Shown piece after piece: positions 43,373-56,100 of a stretch of 64,000 nucleotides of DNA (positions are counted from its first letter, which is position 1; every line of letters starts with the position of its first letter). The notes beneath the pieces were generated by a model. It saw only the letters and a program-made list of their open reading frames with translations, was not told the origin of the DNA and searched no databases. The position numbers were made by a program, and so were the translations under genes. This stretch comes from Areca catechu (Eukaryota > Streptophyta > Magnoliopsida > Arecales > Arecaceae), in assembly GCA_021397845.1 (NCBI GenBank), contig CM038052.1, forward strand, positions 141,055,854 to 141,119,853, written 5' to 3'.

Positions 43373-45500
43373 TATACAGAGTCGATTGTTTTGAAAAAGG
43401 TAGCCATCCTGAATGGTATACTCACTATAGGTACTGGATGGTCCTAGCCTGAGGGTCTGGTAAATGTCTCCAAAGTCTGGGCAGGTTTCATATTCATCCT
43501 TTAACCTATCAAACCCTATGACTTGGGTGCTAACTGATCCTAACAAGAAAGACCTACGGCTCAGGGCATTTGCTACCTTATTTTCAGTATCGGCACGGTA
43601 CTTCAGGACAAATGTGTAGGCCAGAATGTACTTGATCCATTTACCATGCCATGGGTTAAGTTTCTTTTGGGAGTTTAGGAATCGGAGTGCCTCATGGTCA
43701 GAAAATAAGACAAACTCCCATGGTAGTAAGAAATGTCTTCAATATCTAAGGGCCTGGACTATCGCATAAAATTCCTTGTCATAGGTAGAGTACTTAAGTT
43801 TAGCTTTATTCAGCTTCTCACTGAAGAAGGCTACAAGATGATTCTCTTGACTTAGTACCCCACCTATTCCTACTCCCGAGGTGTCGCAAGCAACCTCAAA
43901 CACCTTAGTGAAGTTAGGTAATCTAAGGATGGGTGCATGGGTCATCTTATCCTTAAGCTCTAGGAAGGCCTTATCAGTTGCTTTGGTCCACTCAAATGTA
44001 CCCTTCCTAATATAATCAGTGATAGGTGCGATGACTATATTAAAACCCCTAATAAATCTCCTATAAAAGGTTTCTACGCCATGAAAACTATACACATCAT
44101 GGATACTAGTGGGTGTAGGCCACTCAACAATTGCCCTAACCTTTTCAGGATCTACAGAAACTCCCTTAGGGGTGACAACAAAACCTAGGAAGATAACCCT
44201 ATGTGTCATGAACTCACACTTTTTAAAGATGGCATAGAGGTTATTTTTCCTAAGGGTCTGGCATACTAGTCTCAGATAACTAAGGTGGTCCTTCTTAGTC
44301 CTACTATAAATCAAGATATCATCAAAGTAGACCACAACAAGTTTTTCGATATACTATTTCAGGACTTGGGTCATAATCCTCATAAACATACTTGGTGCAT
44401 TGGAAAGTTCAAAAGGCATCACAACCCACTCAAATAGGCCATCCTTAGTCTTGAATATGGTTTTCCACTCATCCCTAGATCTAATCCTAACCTGATGATA
44501 GTCGCTCTTAAGGTCAATCTTTGAAAAAACTTTGGCTCCGGCCATCATGTCTAACATATCATCCAATCGGGGGATGGGAAACCTATACTTTACAGTTATC
44601 TTGTTGATAGCTCTGTTATCTACACACATCCTCCAGGTACCATCTTTCTTAGGGGTCAGTAGAGCAGGGACTACACATGGACTCAAGCTCTCTTTAATGA
44701 AACCCTTCCTAAGTAATTCTCCCACTTGTTTCTGTAATTCTTGATGCTCACTGGGATTCATTCTATAGTGAGGAAGGTTGGGTAAAGTGTCTCCTAGGAC
44801 TAAGTCTATTGCGTGTTGGATGTCTCTAAGGGGTGGTAATTGATCAGGTAAATCCTCAGGGAAGACATCCTCAAATTCTTTCAGAGCCTCAACAATTTCT
44901 TTAGGGTGTTCCTTTTAGGTCGGTTCATGTATTTTTTTGGTAGTCAAGATCCAAATAGGGTTACCCTCAGCAATCGCTTTTTCTAACTTCCTAGCCTTAA
45001 TCAGATTAACTCCAGGTTTCTTGTCCTTAAGGCTACTAGAACCCCTCTTAACTGGGTCTCTAGGGGGAGCTGGGTGGATAATAAACTTATTCCCATGGTA
45101 GTTAAAAGCACAAACATTGGTTCAACCATACAGGGTTGCATCATGATCAAAAAGCCAAGGTCTACCTAGAATGATACTACTCACTTCCATGGAGATGACA
45201 TCACACCAAATCTTTTCCTCATAGGTTTGCAGTCTAATTAAGATTTGGCACCTAGCTTTAATCTGGATGGAGATGGAATCTACCCAAGAAACTTTGTAAG
45301 GGCAAGGATGAGGAACTGTGGTCAACCCTAAAGATTTAACAATGTTGGCAGAGATGGCATTGACACAACTCCCACTATCTATGATGATCTTAAGTACCTT
45401 ACCCCTTACCTTAACAAAAGTCTGTAGAATGCTAGTCCTACGCCAATCTTCCTTAACCAGGGTTTGGGTTAAAATGCACCTAACCACTCCTAATTGGTTC
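43373..45500 (-). pseudogene. E8 pol, protease to RNase H
   Basis: On minus: protease with IIDSGSCVNAIS on 45487-45122 and ILGRPWL, RT fingers 44761-44354 (TPKKDGTWRMCVDNRAINK), a stop, then RT palm with catalytic YFDD at 44318-44329 and RNase H (VACDTSGVGIGG) to about 43739, a stop, and the RNase H/connection end to 43373. Three or more breaks, otherwise well conserved. Continues in the integrase at 41457 across E11. Confidence 0.88.
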
Positions 45501-46872
45501 TCGGACTTAGGTTCTTCCTACTCACCTTCATACTCGTCTATCAACTGATCATCGACCTCATAGATCTCTCCCTCAGGTTCAGCTATGGGTTCAGGCTCTT
45601 CTTCCACTAGCTTACCTAAGTGTAGAGCGGCTGGGCATTGGTGCATAAAGTGACCTGGTTTCTTACATCTAAAACAGGTCTTCTGGGGAGTGTAACTCTT
45701 ATTGACCTCTACAAATTTACCTCGGTCATCTCTACAAGCCACAATAGTACTAGGCTGGGGTCGACTCGGGCCTGGCTGACTAGGACTGGGTCGACTCGGA
45801 CTAGGTCAGTTAGGCATGGGTCAGCTCTGTGTAGATTGGTTAGCTCCTGGGTATTGACTAGGGTATCTAGTGGGCTCAGGTTTATGATAGACGGGCTCCC
45901 TATGAAAATGCTCATGATCCCTAGCAATCTGGTAAGCATGGTACAGGTCTCTAACCTCTCTCATATAGAGCTCCTTCTTAATGTCATCTTTCAGTCCAGC
46001 CCTAAACCTAGACAGAACAACATCCTCAGACTCATTTAAATCACATCGCATAGAACACTCATCAAATTTTGTGATGTACTCATCTATACTCATGCTACCC
46101 TGATTCAGTCGATGCCACTGATCCAGTAAACCACAATAATATGAAGGTGGAACGTATTTTGACCTAAGCTTACCCTTCATGGCCCACCAGGTGACTATAG
46201 GATCACGCCCTCCTAGTCTAAGAGTTCTCTCAACACTAGACCAATGTAACCTGGCCTCCCGGACCAACTTAAGCTTAGCAAACCCAAACTTACGCTCCTC
46301 CATCATATCATACCATTCAAAATATTGATCAATTTCTCCCTCCCAATCTATATAGACCTTAGGATCAAGACATCCATCATAAGTGGGGGCATCAAGCTTA
46401 ATGTGTCTATAGGATCTGTCTTCCTAGTATATAAAATCTTGATTGGGTCTGCTAGGACGAACCTCTGGGATTGGGTCATGATGATAGGCTCTCCTAGGCT
46501 CAGCCTCAAGATATGGATCAGGGTTTGGGGTCCTCCTAGGTTCAGTATCATAATAAGGGTCATGGCGAGGGGTCCTCCTAGGATGGAGTGGTGACTCAGG
46601 ATCTGGCTTAGACAGCGACCCATGGGTTCTCTCTATGGTCCCTACACGGCCCTCTAACTGATCAAACCTATTGGCAAGATGTTCATGTCTATTGTTGGTT
46701 TGGGTACCAGACTGAGTTAACTGGGTCATCCGGGTAGTCATCTGGGTAGTTAACTGGGTAGTCATCTAGGCCATTTGTTAGCAAGGGCTTTAGTCCGGGC
46801 TTCGAGATTATCCACGGATTCAGGTAAAAGTGGAGATGGTGGATGATATGAAACCCCTGATCTAGTGCTCAT
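45501..46872 (-). pseudogene. E8 gag, broken
   Basis: The start is the ATG at 46872 (MSTRSGVSYHPPSP). The N-terminus has MTTQLTTQMTT repeats and PRRTP/DPYY text; a stop is near 46424 and a frame break near 46306. The Gag domain is on 46306-45821 (LLDQWHRLNQGSMSIDEYITKFDE). A single CCHC knuckle CFRCKKPGHFMHQC is at 45635-45676, followed by an acidic tail with LIDEYEGE. Confidence 0.85.
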
Positions 46873-47732
46873 GCAAGATTCAATCAGACCAACTACAGCT
46901 CCCTAGACCTAGAGTCCAAACTAGATGCTCAATCAGGGTGGCAAACTAGCTTATAGTAACCCTATACTCAGCCAGGCAGGTGTAAGGGGAGTGTTAGGTC
47001 CCTGATTACCAATCCTAGACACAAATCAGTGATTGGCCAGGTAGGCGAACCAGCACACAAGCCCTTCAGGAATGAATCCTTGAACCACTATTCTAAACTC
47101 TAAGCACAAGGCACACACAGGTTAGCTTGACATAATGATCTGACACTTAGCCCGGACCCGACCAGTTGGTGTCCCTAGCCCACTAGGGCAAAATTAAGTC
47201 TAATAGGTTTTAAGTTAGGCTTGAGACCGAATGCAGGGGATGTGGTTTTGGGCTAAGGAGAGGTGATCAAATCCTCCCCCCATCTGACATAGCAAGAGTT
47301 CCCTTAAAGGTAGTTTATGTAATGATGGCAGGCAGATGATGCAAAATTAGGGTTTAAGTGTTTTAGGTAGCTTTTATATATGTAATTTTTTTTTTTTGTT
47401 CTTTTGTAGAAATATGATTTGCAACCAATGACCTAATATGATAGAAATATACTAAAAATAAAAGATATGCAAAAGAGATGCTAATCAAAACCCTAAACCT
47501 TCCAAAGTTGTCTTGCTGAAAAATAGAGCCAAAAATTTGCAGGCTGTATTTCGACCTGCAGAAACTGCAAAGACCGAAATAAGATCTGCAAAAATTCTAG
47601 AAAATAACTTGAATTAAGCTAAATCTAGAAAACTATAAATTAAAATTTTTAGAGTTCTAAGAAGAGAAAAATAATTAAAAGAACAGAGCATATATAGACT
47701 ATAAAGGATGCAGAAAACAAGCCCTAATCTAA
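46873..47732 (-). other. E8 untranslated leader
   Basis: No gene. The conserved leader block is at about 46925-47210, with a weaker form of the inverted repeat at 47021-47036. 47330-47700 is AT-rich and resembles the E10 leader start. Confidence 0.6.
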
Positions 47733-47744
47733 GCTCTGATACTA
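47733..47744 (-). other. E8 primer binding site
   Basis: TAGTATCAGAGC on minus, one mismatch to the initiator Met-tRNA complement, two bases from the LTR end. Confidence 0.85.
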
Positions 47745-47746
47745 GA

Positions 47747-48948
47747 TGATGCGGAACTAATATGCATGCGATTATTTTTTTGTGTTTTAGAGGTTGGATG
47801 AGGTGGTTAAAACCCAAATATCAGATCAAAATATGATGTAGATAATTCTATATGAATTTTAAAAACTACACATGCAGAATAGGACCTAGGAAAGTAATAA
47901 AGAGGGATCGTCGGGGCTGAGAAGCCTCGGTTAGGGCTAGTTCTCCTACAATAAAACTACTGGGGGTAAAGGGGGTGTACCTAGCAACATCTGAAGTGCC
48001 TGATGAAGATCGCAGTGAAGAGATCACTCGTCCTCGATGGATCTGCTCGGTGGTCCGATTATGGCCCGGTTTGAGTCGTTGGATTCGTAGGAACTCAGGG
48101 ACCTGCAAACAACCATCAAGGATGAAAAAACAAGGTGGAAAACAAAAAAATCTTAGGAAAACAGCAAGAGGAGTGTGGAAGAAAGGCTTCAAGGAGGTTG
48201 GTCGGCTAGGGTTTCTTTAGGTAGCACTTCGGCAGGACTTCAAGATCCCTTAATGCACATAGCAGGGAGGCACACAGCAAGAGAAGAACTCAATAGAATT
48301 TTATATATCAAAGATTGCTCTCATACAAGAGACTAGAGTCCTTTAAATAGACCCATATCCTTGGGCTCCAAGTAAGGATACATAAGTAATTACATAGGAG
48401 TCTTATTCCCACCCAAACCCTAGCTAGAAAATAAAAAAACCCAGGGTAGAAAAATCCCTACAATCTCTCCCTCTCTCCTTGCCTTGGTTGGCCAAGAGGG
48501 TGACTCTAAGTGGCCGACCAAGGGTGGTCACCACAAGCTCTTGGCATCCTAGCTCTCTCCTGGGCCTGGGCTGGCCCAACTTTGCTTCCGACTGGTCTAG
48601 GGCTTCAGGGTTTCTGATTTCTCCTCCCGGGATCTTCAAATCTTCAAGCTGGGTTGGACTTGGGCTATTCTTCCATGTCTTCAATCTGATTAGACTTGGT
48701 CTTCACTTGTATGATGTGGTCTTGAGTCTTCAGTGTGTTTGGATAGGACTCAGAAAAATAAAATTAGCTCAACATGAGCTGACTAGTACTAGACTAGACT
48801 AGCTTAACATGAGCTAACTAATACAGGACTCAAATAAAGACAACTTAGTTGAACTAAGCTTTATTACAATGGTCTTAAAAGTAGCTAAGTGATCCATAGA
48901 GGGTTGAGAAGCCTCTGTCATATTCTGGTACCTCTGGTGTCCGCACCA
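47747..48948 (-). repeat. E8 5' LTR
   Basis: On minus it starts TGGTGCGGACACCAGAGG and ends tagttccgcatca; a 1202-bp copy of 25754-27000. TATA-like CTATTTAAAG at 48341-48350. Confidence 0.9.
48341..48350 (-). promoter_or_regulatory. TATA-like box, E8 5' LTR
   Basis: CTATTTAAAG on minus, same layout as in the 3' LTR. Likely core promoter of the E8 RNA. Confidence 0.45.
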
Positions 48949-50290
48949 AGGATCTGACATAGATTACTGGGCCCTATCTGGTTTACTGATTAGGGTTTTG
49001 AGCCCTTAATAATGTATCTAGTTTTGTAATAAAGTTAGTCCAGTCCAGTAGAGTTGAATTGTGTCCTATAACAAGTCAAGCATTTCAACCAATCCAATTG
49101 AGTCCTGTAAGTCCTATCCAGTACAAGTCCTGTTTTATACAAGAGGAGGAGCACCAGCCTCAAAGTAGAAGCCCATGAAGCCCTTACAGCATGAAGATTC
49201 CAAACACCAACCAGGAATATTCCTCTTCCAAGCACTCCAGCCTAGAAGTTCTCTCAATCTCAAGAGCCCATGGCACCCCAGGCCTTCCCAAGTCCACATT
49301 AAAGATGGAGCCCAGGATTTCCAGCCCACCAGGGGACATGCACCGAAGCTCATATGCCATGTTTTTTTTATGGCCACCCAAGCCCAATTGGAGATGCCAT
49401 TTGCTGCCCAAGGTTCAAGCCCAAATCCAAATAGGCACCCAAGCCCAAGAGGGAGCCCCTTGACCAAGTCAAAGAAGGAAAGGAGTCCATTTCAAACAAG
49501 TAGATTGTGTTTATTTTCCACTCAAATTGTATACTCCTAGTTCTAAGCAACCGTATAATCCTTCTCCCAATTAATTTTGTAATTCTATCCTAACAAGGAG
49601 AGGACATGGGAACATCTATAAATACTCCACCACCTCTTGTATGATTTAATGCTATTGAATATGAAAAATTTCTTGAGTTCTTCTTAACTTTTCGTGTGAA
49701 TTCTATATAAATTTTTGTGTGATTAAGGGTATCTGTGTGATCCCTCATAGTTTCTGTGTGATCCTTGCACCCTGCCTCCAAGCTGCCAGCCTTCTTCATC
49801 TCTTGGTCGCCTTCCACAAACCTCTTCACCTTCTTCTTCTTTCAGCCATCTAGCCTATGTTCTCTTACTTTTCTAGCCTTTGTTAGGTGATTTGCAGGTC
49901 TCTCAGAGTTCACGAATCCAAGGATTCCATCTAACCAGCTTTCGGGCCACCGGATTGAAAGCCACGAATCCGTAGGGTCGATAGCTTTATTTTCCATGAC
50001 GCATCCGAGAGAGTAGAGCAAACTTTTCATGGATCGATCTTCAAGTTTCTACCAGGTACACCCCCTATACTCCTCTAGTTGCAGTATTGCAGAAGAGCTA
50101 GTCCTACCGGGGCTTCTCAACCTTGGCGATCCTATATCTTTACTTTTAGTGTTTATCTTTGCATGCCTGTGCTTCAGATTTTCTATAGAGTTTCATACTT
50201 AATATCTTGGCTTTAAATTTGGGATACAAAATCCTAACTTAATGCCTAGTACATGAAAAATAATTGGCATGCATAAATGGTCCAGCATCA
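48949..50290 (+). repeat. E7 5' LTR, main part
   Basis: It resumes with the duplicated aggat and ends tccagcatca before the PBS. Related to the E3 LTR along its length, including TATA (49616) and the end gcatgcataaa. An acceptor-like ATTTGCAGGT is near 49892. Overlapping ORFs at 49175-49540 are LTR text. Confidence 0.88.
49616..49624 (+). promoter_or_regulatory. TATA box, E7 LTR
   Basis: CTATAAATA in the context acatctataaatac shared with E3. Likely core promoter. Confidence 0.55.
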
Positions 50291-50293
50291 GTT

Positions 50294-50305
50294 TGGTGTC
50301 AGAGC
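50294..50305 (+). other. E7 primer binding site
   Basis: TGGTGTCAGAGC, one mismatch to the initiator Met-tRNA complement, three bases after the LTR. Confidence 0.85.
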
Positions 50306-51523
50306 ATGTTTTTGGACTAGTTTCTGCATCCCATAATTCCTATACATGGTATGTTGTTTTTATTGTTTCTGCATGTAGATAAATTATAAAACCCTAATCC
50401 TTGTTTTTCTTAAATTCCTAGTAATTGAAAACATTTAACAGAATCTTTTCATGGTTTATTTTGGTCTGTAGAAATTTTTCACACCTAATTTCTTTTGCCC
50501 TAAGAAACTTCAGCATTTTATCTTTGCATTAGGTATCTGAGTTTTGGTTTATTTCATCATCCTAGGAATTTTATTTTTTGTTGAAATTTTCATGACATAT
50601 TCTTTGATTATTCTTGATAATTTTCATAATTTTTAATTATTTTTACAAAAATTAGAAAACCTAAAAAAGTCTAGATCTTAAGAACCCTAACAGAAAGTTT
50701 AATTTTCTGCATATAGTCTGAAACCCTAGGTGTTGAATCATCATCTGAATTTTTTCTGCATCAAATATGGTAAGGATTATTGGCACTATTAAATCTCTTT
50801 CCTAATTTTTTTTTTTTTTTTTTGCATTGAAAACTATGCCAAATTATGTTTCAAATCAAACCCTAATTTCAGTTTCTGAGAATTCTGCATGCCTGATTGA
50901 ACCAAATCTAATTTACTTCCAAACCCTACCTCACCCAAGCCAATTTTTGTTTGATAATTTAATCAACTTAAATTTAATTTGCCACCTCATAGAAGACAAA
51001 AAATATTTTTTTATTTTTCTGATTGTTATTAGTTGTATTAGGGCTCATCGATTATCATCATCTCATTCAATTAATCTTAAGGGCAATTTCCCATCTCAGA
51101 TCAGGATAGGATTTTATCACCCATCCTGGGCCCAAAATAACCACCCAGCATCAAAACCCAAGCCTTAATTAAAATCAATTAGCAACCTAATTACTCTAGT
51201 GAACTTAGGGACAACAACAGGTCAGGTCCGAGACACTAGTGCACTTAATTCCTCAACTATTATTGAAAACTGGTGTCTAAGGCTAGAGGTCCAGAGACAA
51301 ATGCCCTAAATGGACTCGTGGTTTTTAATTAGGACCTTGTCACAGGCAAGGGGAGCCTCCCACCACCTCACCTCTTACCTGGCCAGTGGAAGGATTAGTT
51401 GCTGAGTTAAGTATAAGTTGAGTAGACCCATTTCGCTTTGGCTCTAGGTCTAGCAAACTATAGTCCATAGTAACCTTTGTGTGCTTGACTGCATCATAAC
51501 ACTTTGACTGATTGAATATTTGC
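50306..51523 (+). other. E7 untranslated leader
   Basis: Very AT-rich with a poly-T run near 50808, no gene; the ORF at 50827-51168 has leader composition. A diverged form of the shared leader block is at about 51170-51410. Confidence 0.55.
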
Positions 51524-51599
51524 ATGACCACTAGGTTAGGAACCCAATACCAATGGTCTAAACCCCAACCCAGCACAACCATTGAACCTAGTCTGGAGA
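51524..51599 (+). pseudogene. E7 gag start, split by E12
   Basis: ATG at 51524 (MTTRLGTQYQW), aligned with the MSTR(L/N)G starts of E8-E12. The frame runs into the target duplication ggaga and, once E12 is left out, continues in the same frame at 60393. Confidence 0.75.
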
Positions 51600-53196
51600 T
51601 GATGCAGTACAAAGAACAAAGAAGCGTATGCGGAAGTAAAATTAAGATTAATTTTTTTTTTTTTTTTTTTATTTTTCAGAAATTGGCTTTGACTCAAAGT
51701 AAAGCTAACTAAGTTGAAGGAAACTAAGTAAAGATTGAAAGCACAGTTTAGAAAGAACCAAATTATCAGAGTAGTTCAGAAGTAACGGATCGCTGGGGGT
51801 TGAGAAACTCCCAGACCTAGGGTTTCGCTCTGAACTTTCAACAGAACAGAAATAGAGAGGAGGGACGGTTTACTCACCAGACAGTGATCTTCTCAGGATT
51901 CTGGTGGAAGAACTCTCTCGAGCAGATTGTGGGATCCTCGGAGTTGGCTATCTTCGCAATGGATCCTCCAATACTGGTCTCGTGGTTTGGTCGGCTTCTC
52001 CTGGACTCAAGATCTGGAAAAGAAGAGGAACAAATGATGGAATTCAGAAACTCAAGAAAAGATCTTACCAGGTTGAAGAACTTGAAAGCTGAAGTTGCTG
52101 AAATCAAATTCTCCTGGAGGCCGATCTGACTTCCTCTTAGAATTGCTGTAGACCTGCAGTATCTGGACTGGAGTCGGATGCTGGTGGTCGGCCAGGACTT
52201 GGAGAAGGTGGCCGTGAGAAGAGGAAAAGACTAGGGCTTGGTGGAAAGAGAAGGGTGATGGCGGCTAGGGTTTGGGAATTGAGTGGCTAACCTAGGGTTT
52301 AGGGTTTTGGAGATCTCTCACCTCCTCAAGGTTCCAGGGGAACCCGGATTCACTCCCTCACGGAGCTCAACACCTGGAAGCAAGTACGGAAAAGAGAAAA
52401 CACAAGTTTGCTCACAAGAAAAATTTCTTTCATTCATTTGATTGTTGTAAACTTACAAGAGGGGTTTAATTTATAAGGCATTACAAGGGAGGAGGGTTTC
52501 ACATCTTCCCATGTGGGACTAAAGGAGGGGATCTCCAAATTAGGGCAAATCCCTTACATATGGTCGGCCAAAATACCAAAAATTCGGATTTGGGTTATAA
52601 ATGGCAGGTAGATGGCGCCACCTTGCTTGGATTTTCAAGAAAAAATTTTCTTCCTTCCCTGGATCAACTCTTTTGGACTCCTCCTTTTCTTCCTCCCTAA
52701 GTCAAGGTCCTTCCCATCTTTGTCTTGATTGTTTTGGCAGGTAGTGGGTGCCCCTTGATGTTCTCTTCCAAGAGAAATTTCTTCCCTTCTTTGCTTGGAG
52801 CTTCTTGGGAAAGTCTTGGCCGCCCCCCTTGATTTGTGCTCTCTTGGTGGACTTCTCTTTATCTGGTGCAAGAAAGAAGGAAGTTGCCATCTGTGGAGTG
52901 GGGACCAAAAGCTGCTGGATGTGGATATGGCGCCCCCTGGACTGGGAGTGTGGCTGGGAGTGTGGTGTCCACTTGCCTGGTCTTGGGAGAAAATGTAACA
53001 TCCCAGGTTGAAACCCTAGTCCACTACTGAGTCAACATGACTCAACAAAATAAAATGCAGGTAATGTAGACTCAAGCTAAATTGAGTTGATCTAGTCAAC
53101 TCTTATTACAAACCAAAAATCCTAATTCTTCGGGCAAGGTTAATCAGAGATCCAGATGGAGCTCTAAGTCTTCTTCTGAGTCTGGTGCCCGCACCA
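51600..53196 (-). repeat. E12 3' LTR
   Basis: On minus it starts TGGTGCGGGCACCAGACTC and ends actgcatca, 1597 bp. Without captured PBS units. TATA-like CCTTATAAAT at 52469-52478. The gag-pol frame extends about 30 codons into it. A polypurine-like gggagaat precedes it at 53197. Confidence 0.93.
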
Positions 53197-56100
53197 ATTC
53201 TCCCAGGGTGGGAGGAACTCGACCCTGTCAAGTATGGATCAAGTTGGCTCTGGTATCTCTCCAAGAGGTTTGGGTCCAGCTCTTGTAACTCTTCTCGGGA
53301 GATCCAAGAGTCATCAGAATATGGCCTTCCTAGCCAGCAGACCAAGTATCTTTGGTATCCTCGATTACGAGTATAGATAACCTAATCATCCAGGATCTTT
53401 TCAATCTGCTCTTTCCTCACTGGCCAATTTGTTGGTGGACACACAGGGTCAGGTTCACTCTCAAGAGCAGGATTAGGTTCAAAAGCCTCACTGGGAATCA
53501 CAGCTGGCTCCCTATACTCTACTAGGTCTGTAATGTTGAAAGTGGAGCTAATGCCTAGTTCTGGAGGAAACTCGAGCACATAGGCATTGGATCCTACTCT
53601 CTTTACCACTCTAAATGGTCCAGCTCCCCTAGCATGTAACTTTCTAACGGTTCCAGGAGGAAACCGTTCAGGCCTTAACCTAATCATTACATAGTCTCCT
53701 TCGTCAAAAGTTTTGACTCGCCTTTGAGAATCAGCTAATTTCTTATAAGTTTCGTTACTTAAATTTATTTTGGCTTGAATTTCTTTATGCAAGTCTTTTA
53801 TATGCTGTGCAAAAACTTCGACAGACTCAGAGACCCGTGTGTGGACTGGTAAAGGAGCTAGGTCAAGAGGTGTGTGGGGTTTGTAACCATGCACAATTTC
53901 AAATGGACTCTTACCCGTAGACCTATTGACTGAGTCATTATATGCAAATTCAGCTCTAGGTAAGTACAAATCCCAGTTCCTAATGTTTTCACCAACAAGT
54001 CACCTTAGCAGATTGCCTAAACTATGGTTCACTACTTCGATTTGGCCATCAGTCTGGGGATGATAAGCAGTTGAAAACTTAAGTTTCGTCCCTAACTTAT
54101 GCCAAAGGGTTTTCCAGAAATAGCTGGTGAACCGAACATCCCTATCGGAAACAATGGTCTTGGGTAGGCCATGGAGTCGAACTATCTCATTAAAGAACAG
54201 GGTGGCTACCTTAGACGCATCAAAAGTTTGGGAACAAGGCAAGAAATGGGCCATCTTGGAAAATCGGTCTACTACAACACAGATAGAGTCATGCCTCCTC
54301 TGGGTCTTAGGCAAACCTAACACAAAGTCCATGCTCACATCTTGCCAAGGACGATCTGGGACAGGGAGTGGGGTATAAAGGCCGGTGTTCTGTTTTCGCT
54401 GTTTGGCAACAGCGCAGGTCCGACACCTAGCCACAATGTGTGCTACATCTCTATTTAAGCTAGGCCAGAAAAAGTGGTCTTCAATAGCCAGGGTGGTCTT
54501 ATCTTTTCCGAAATGGCCAGCTAAACCTCCAGCATGAGTTTCCCAAATCAAGAATTCCCTAAGAGAGGTTCTAAGGATGCAAAGCCTGTTCTTAAAGAAC
54601 AGAAAGCCATCTATAAGGGAATAATCCTTATGTTCACTAGATGGTCCTTGAGTTAGATCCTGGTATACAGTCTTGAAATCCGGACACGACCCATATTCTT
54701 CTTTGATTTGCTCAAACCCTATGACTTCAGCCCTAACAGAATTCAACAACAAAGATCGACGACTAAGGGCATCAGCTACCTTTTTTTCAGACCCAGCCTT
54801 ATACTTCAAAACAAAAGTATAGGACTGGATATACTCTACCCACTTAGCATGCCTAGGGTTAAGCTTCTTCTGAGAATTCAAGAATCTAAGAGCCTCATGG
54901 TCCGAAAATAGCACAAATTCTTGCGGTAGTAAATAATGTCTCCAGTAACGCAAAGCTTGCACTACCGCGTAAAATTCCTTATCATAGGTAGAATACCTAA
55001 GCTTAGCATCATTAAGTTTTTCACTAAAGAATGCTACGGGATGGTTCTCTTGGCTTAGGACTCCACCTATACCTACTCCTGAAGCATCACAGGCAACCTC
55101 AAATACCTTTGAAAAGTCTGGTAGTCTCAAAATCGGTGCCTGGGTCATCCTATCTTTAAGATCTAGGAAGGCTTTATGGGCTGCTTTGGTCCACTGAAAT
55201 TCTCCCTTCCTGATGCAGTCTGTGATAGGAGCAACTACGGTACTAAACCCCTTGATGAATCGCCTATAGAAGGTAGCCAAGCCATGGAAACTTCTGACTT
55301 CATGCACACTGGTCGGCTCTGGCCATTCTACTATGGACCTAATCTTTTCAGGATCGGCAGCCACGCCGTCAGGGGTTACAACAAATCCAAGGAAGATAAT
55401 CCTACTGGTCATAAATTCACACTTTTTGAGATTACCGTAGAGACTATCATTCCTCAAAACTTGACAGACTTGTCTAAGGTGGCCTAGGTGATCTGCAGGG
55501 GTCTTACTATAGATCAGGATGTCATCAAAATAGACCACTACAAACTTCCCTATGAAAGCTCTAAGTACCTGGGTCATAATCCTCATGAAAGTACTAGGGG
55601 CATTGGACAACCCAAAAGGCATAACAACCCATTCATAGAGACCATCCTTAGTTTTGAAGGCTGTTTTCCACTCATCCCCTGGTCTAATCCTAACCTGATG
55701 ATAGCCACTTTTGAGATCAATTTTAGAAAAAACCATGGCACCGGCCATCATATCAAGCATGTCATCTAGTCTAGGGATGGGGAACCTATACTTGATTGTG
55801 ATCTTATTGATGGCACGACTGTCAACACACATCCTCCACGTGCCATCCTTCTTCGGGGTTAGAAGGGCAGGGACTGCACAAGGACTAAGACTCTCTCTAA
55901 TGAACCCCTTCCTCAACAATTTGCCAACCTGCTTCTGCAGTTCTTTATGCTCCGATGGATTCATCCTATAATGGGGCAAGTTGGGTAAAGTAGCTCCTGG
56001 GACTAAATCAACGGAATGCTGAATATCCCTAAGAGGTGGAAGGTGGTCTGGCAGATCCTCGGGAAAAACATCCTCAAACTCTTCTAATAAAGGTTTAACT

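Larger units (their letters stand above)
25754..48948 (-). mobile_element. E8: Ty3-gypsy chromovirus on the minus strand, interrupted by E9 and E11
   Basis: Flanked by the perfect duplication aggat (25749-25753, 48949-48953). LTRs are 25754-27000 (3') and 47747-48948 (5'). Internal parts are leader, gag, protease, RT, RNase H, integrase and chromodomain. E9 interrupts the integrase core start and E11 the integrase zinc finger. Removing the 13.07-kb E9 and the 1.9-kb E11 leaves about 8.2 kb, a normal size. Frame breaks make it defective, although the integrase DDE triad is intact. Confidence 0.92.

Noticed and set aside
49175..49540. ORFs of 80-140 codons in LTRs (for example 9930-10260, 34359-34748, 41643-42056, 49175-49540, 59827-60162) as host genes
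   Set aside because: They recur in both LTRs of an element, overlap in several frames, have low-complexity composition and match no family. They are chance ORFs in LTR text.
51652..51672. Poly-A/T runs (39080, 50808, 51652, 58845, 62362) as retroposon tails
   Set aside because: They lie inside LTRs or leaders at matching places in several copies, without target duplications of their own.
53106..53345. Centromere-specific CRM clade for E12 because Pol overlaps the LTR
   Set aside because: The C-terminus has a regular chromodomain pattern (YLV.W.G.P..DDSW), whereas CRM elements carry a different CR motif; a Tekay/Del-like clade is more likely but not proven.
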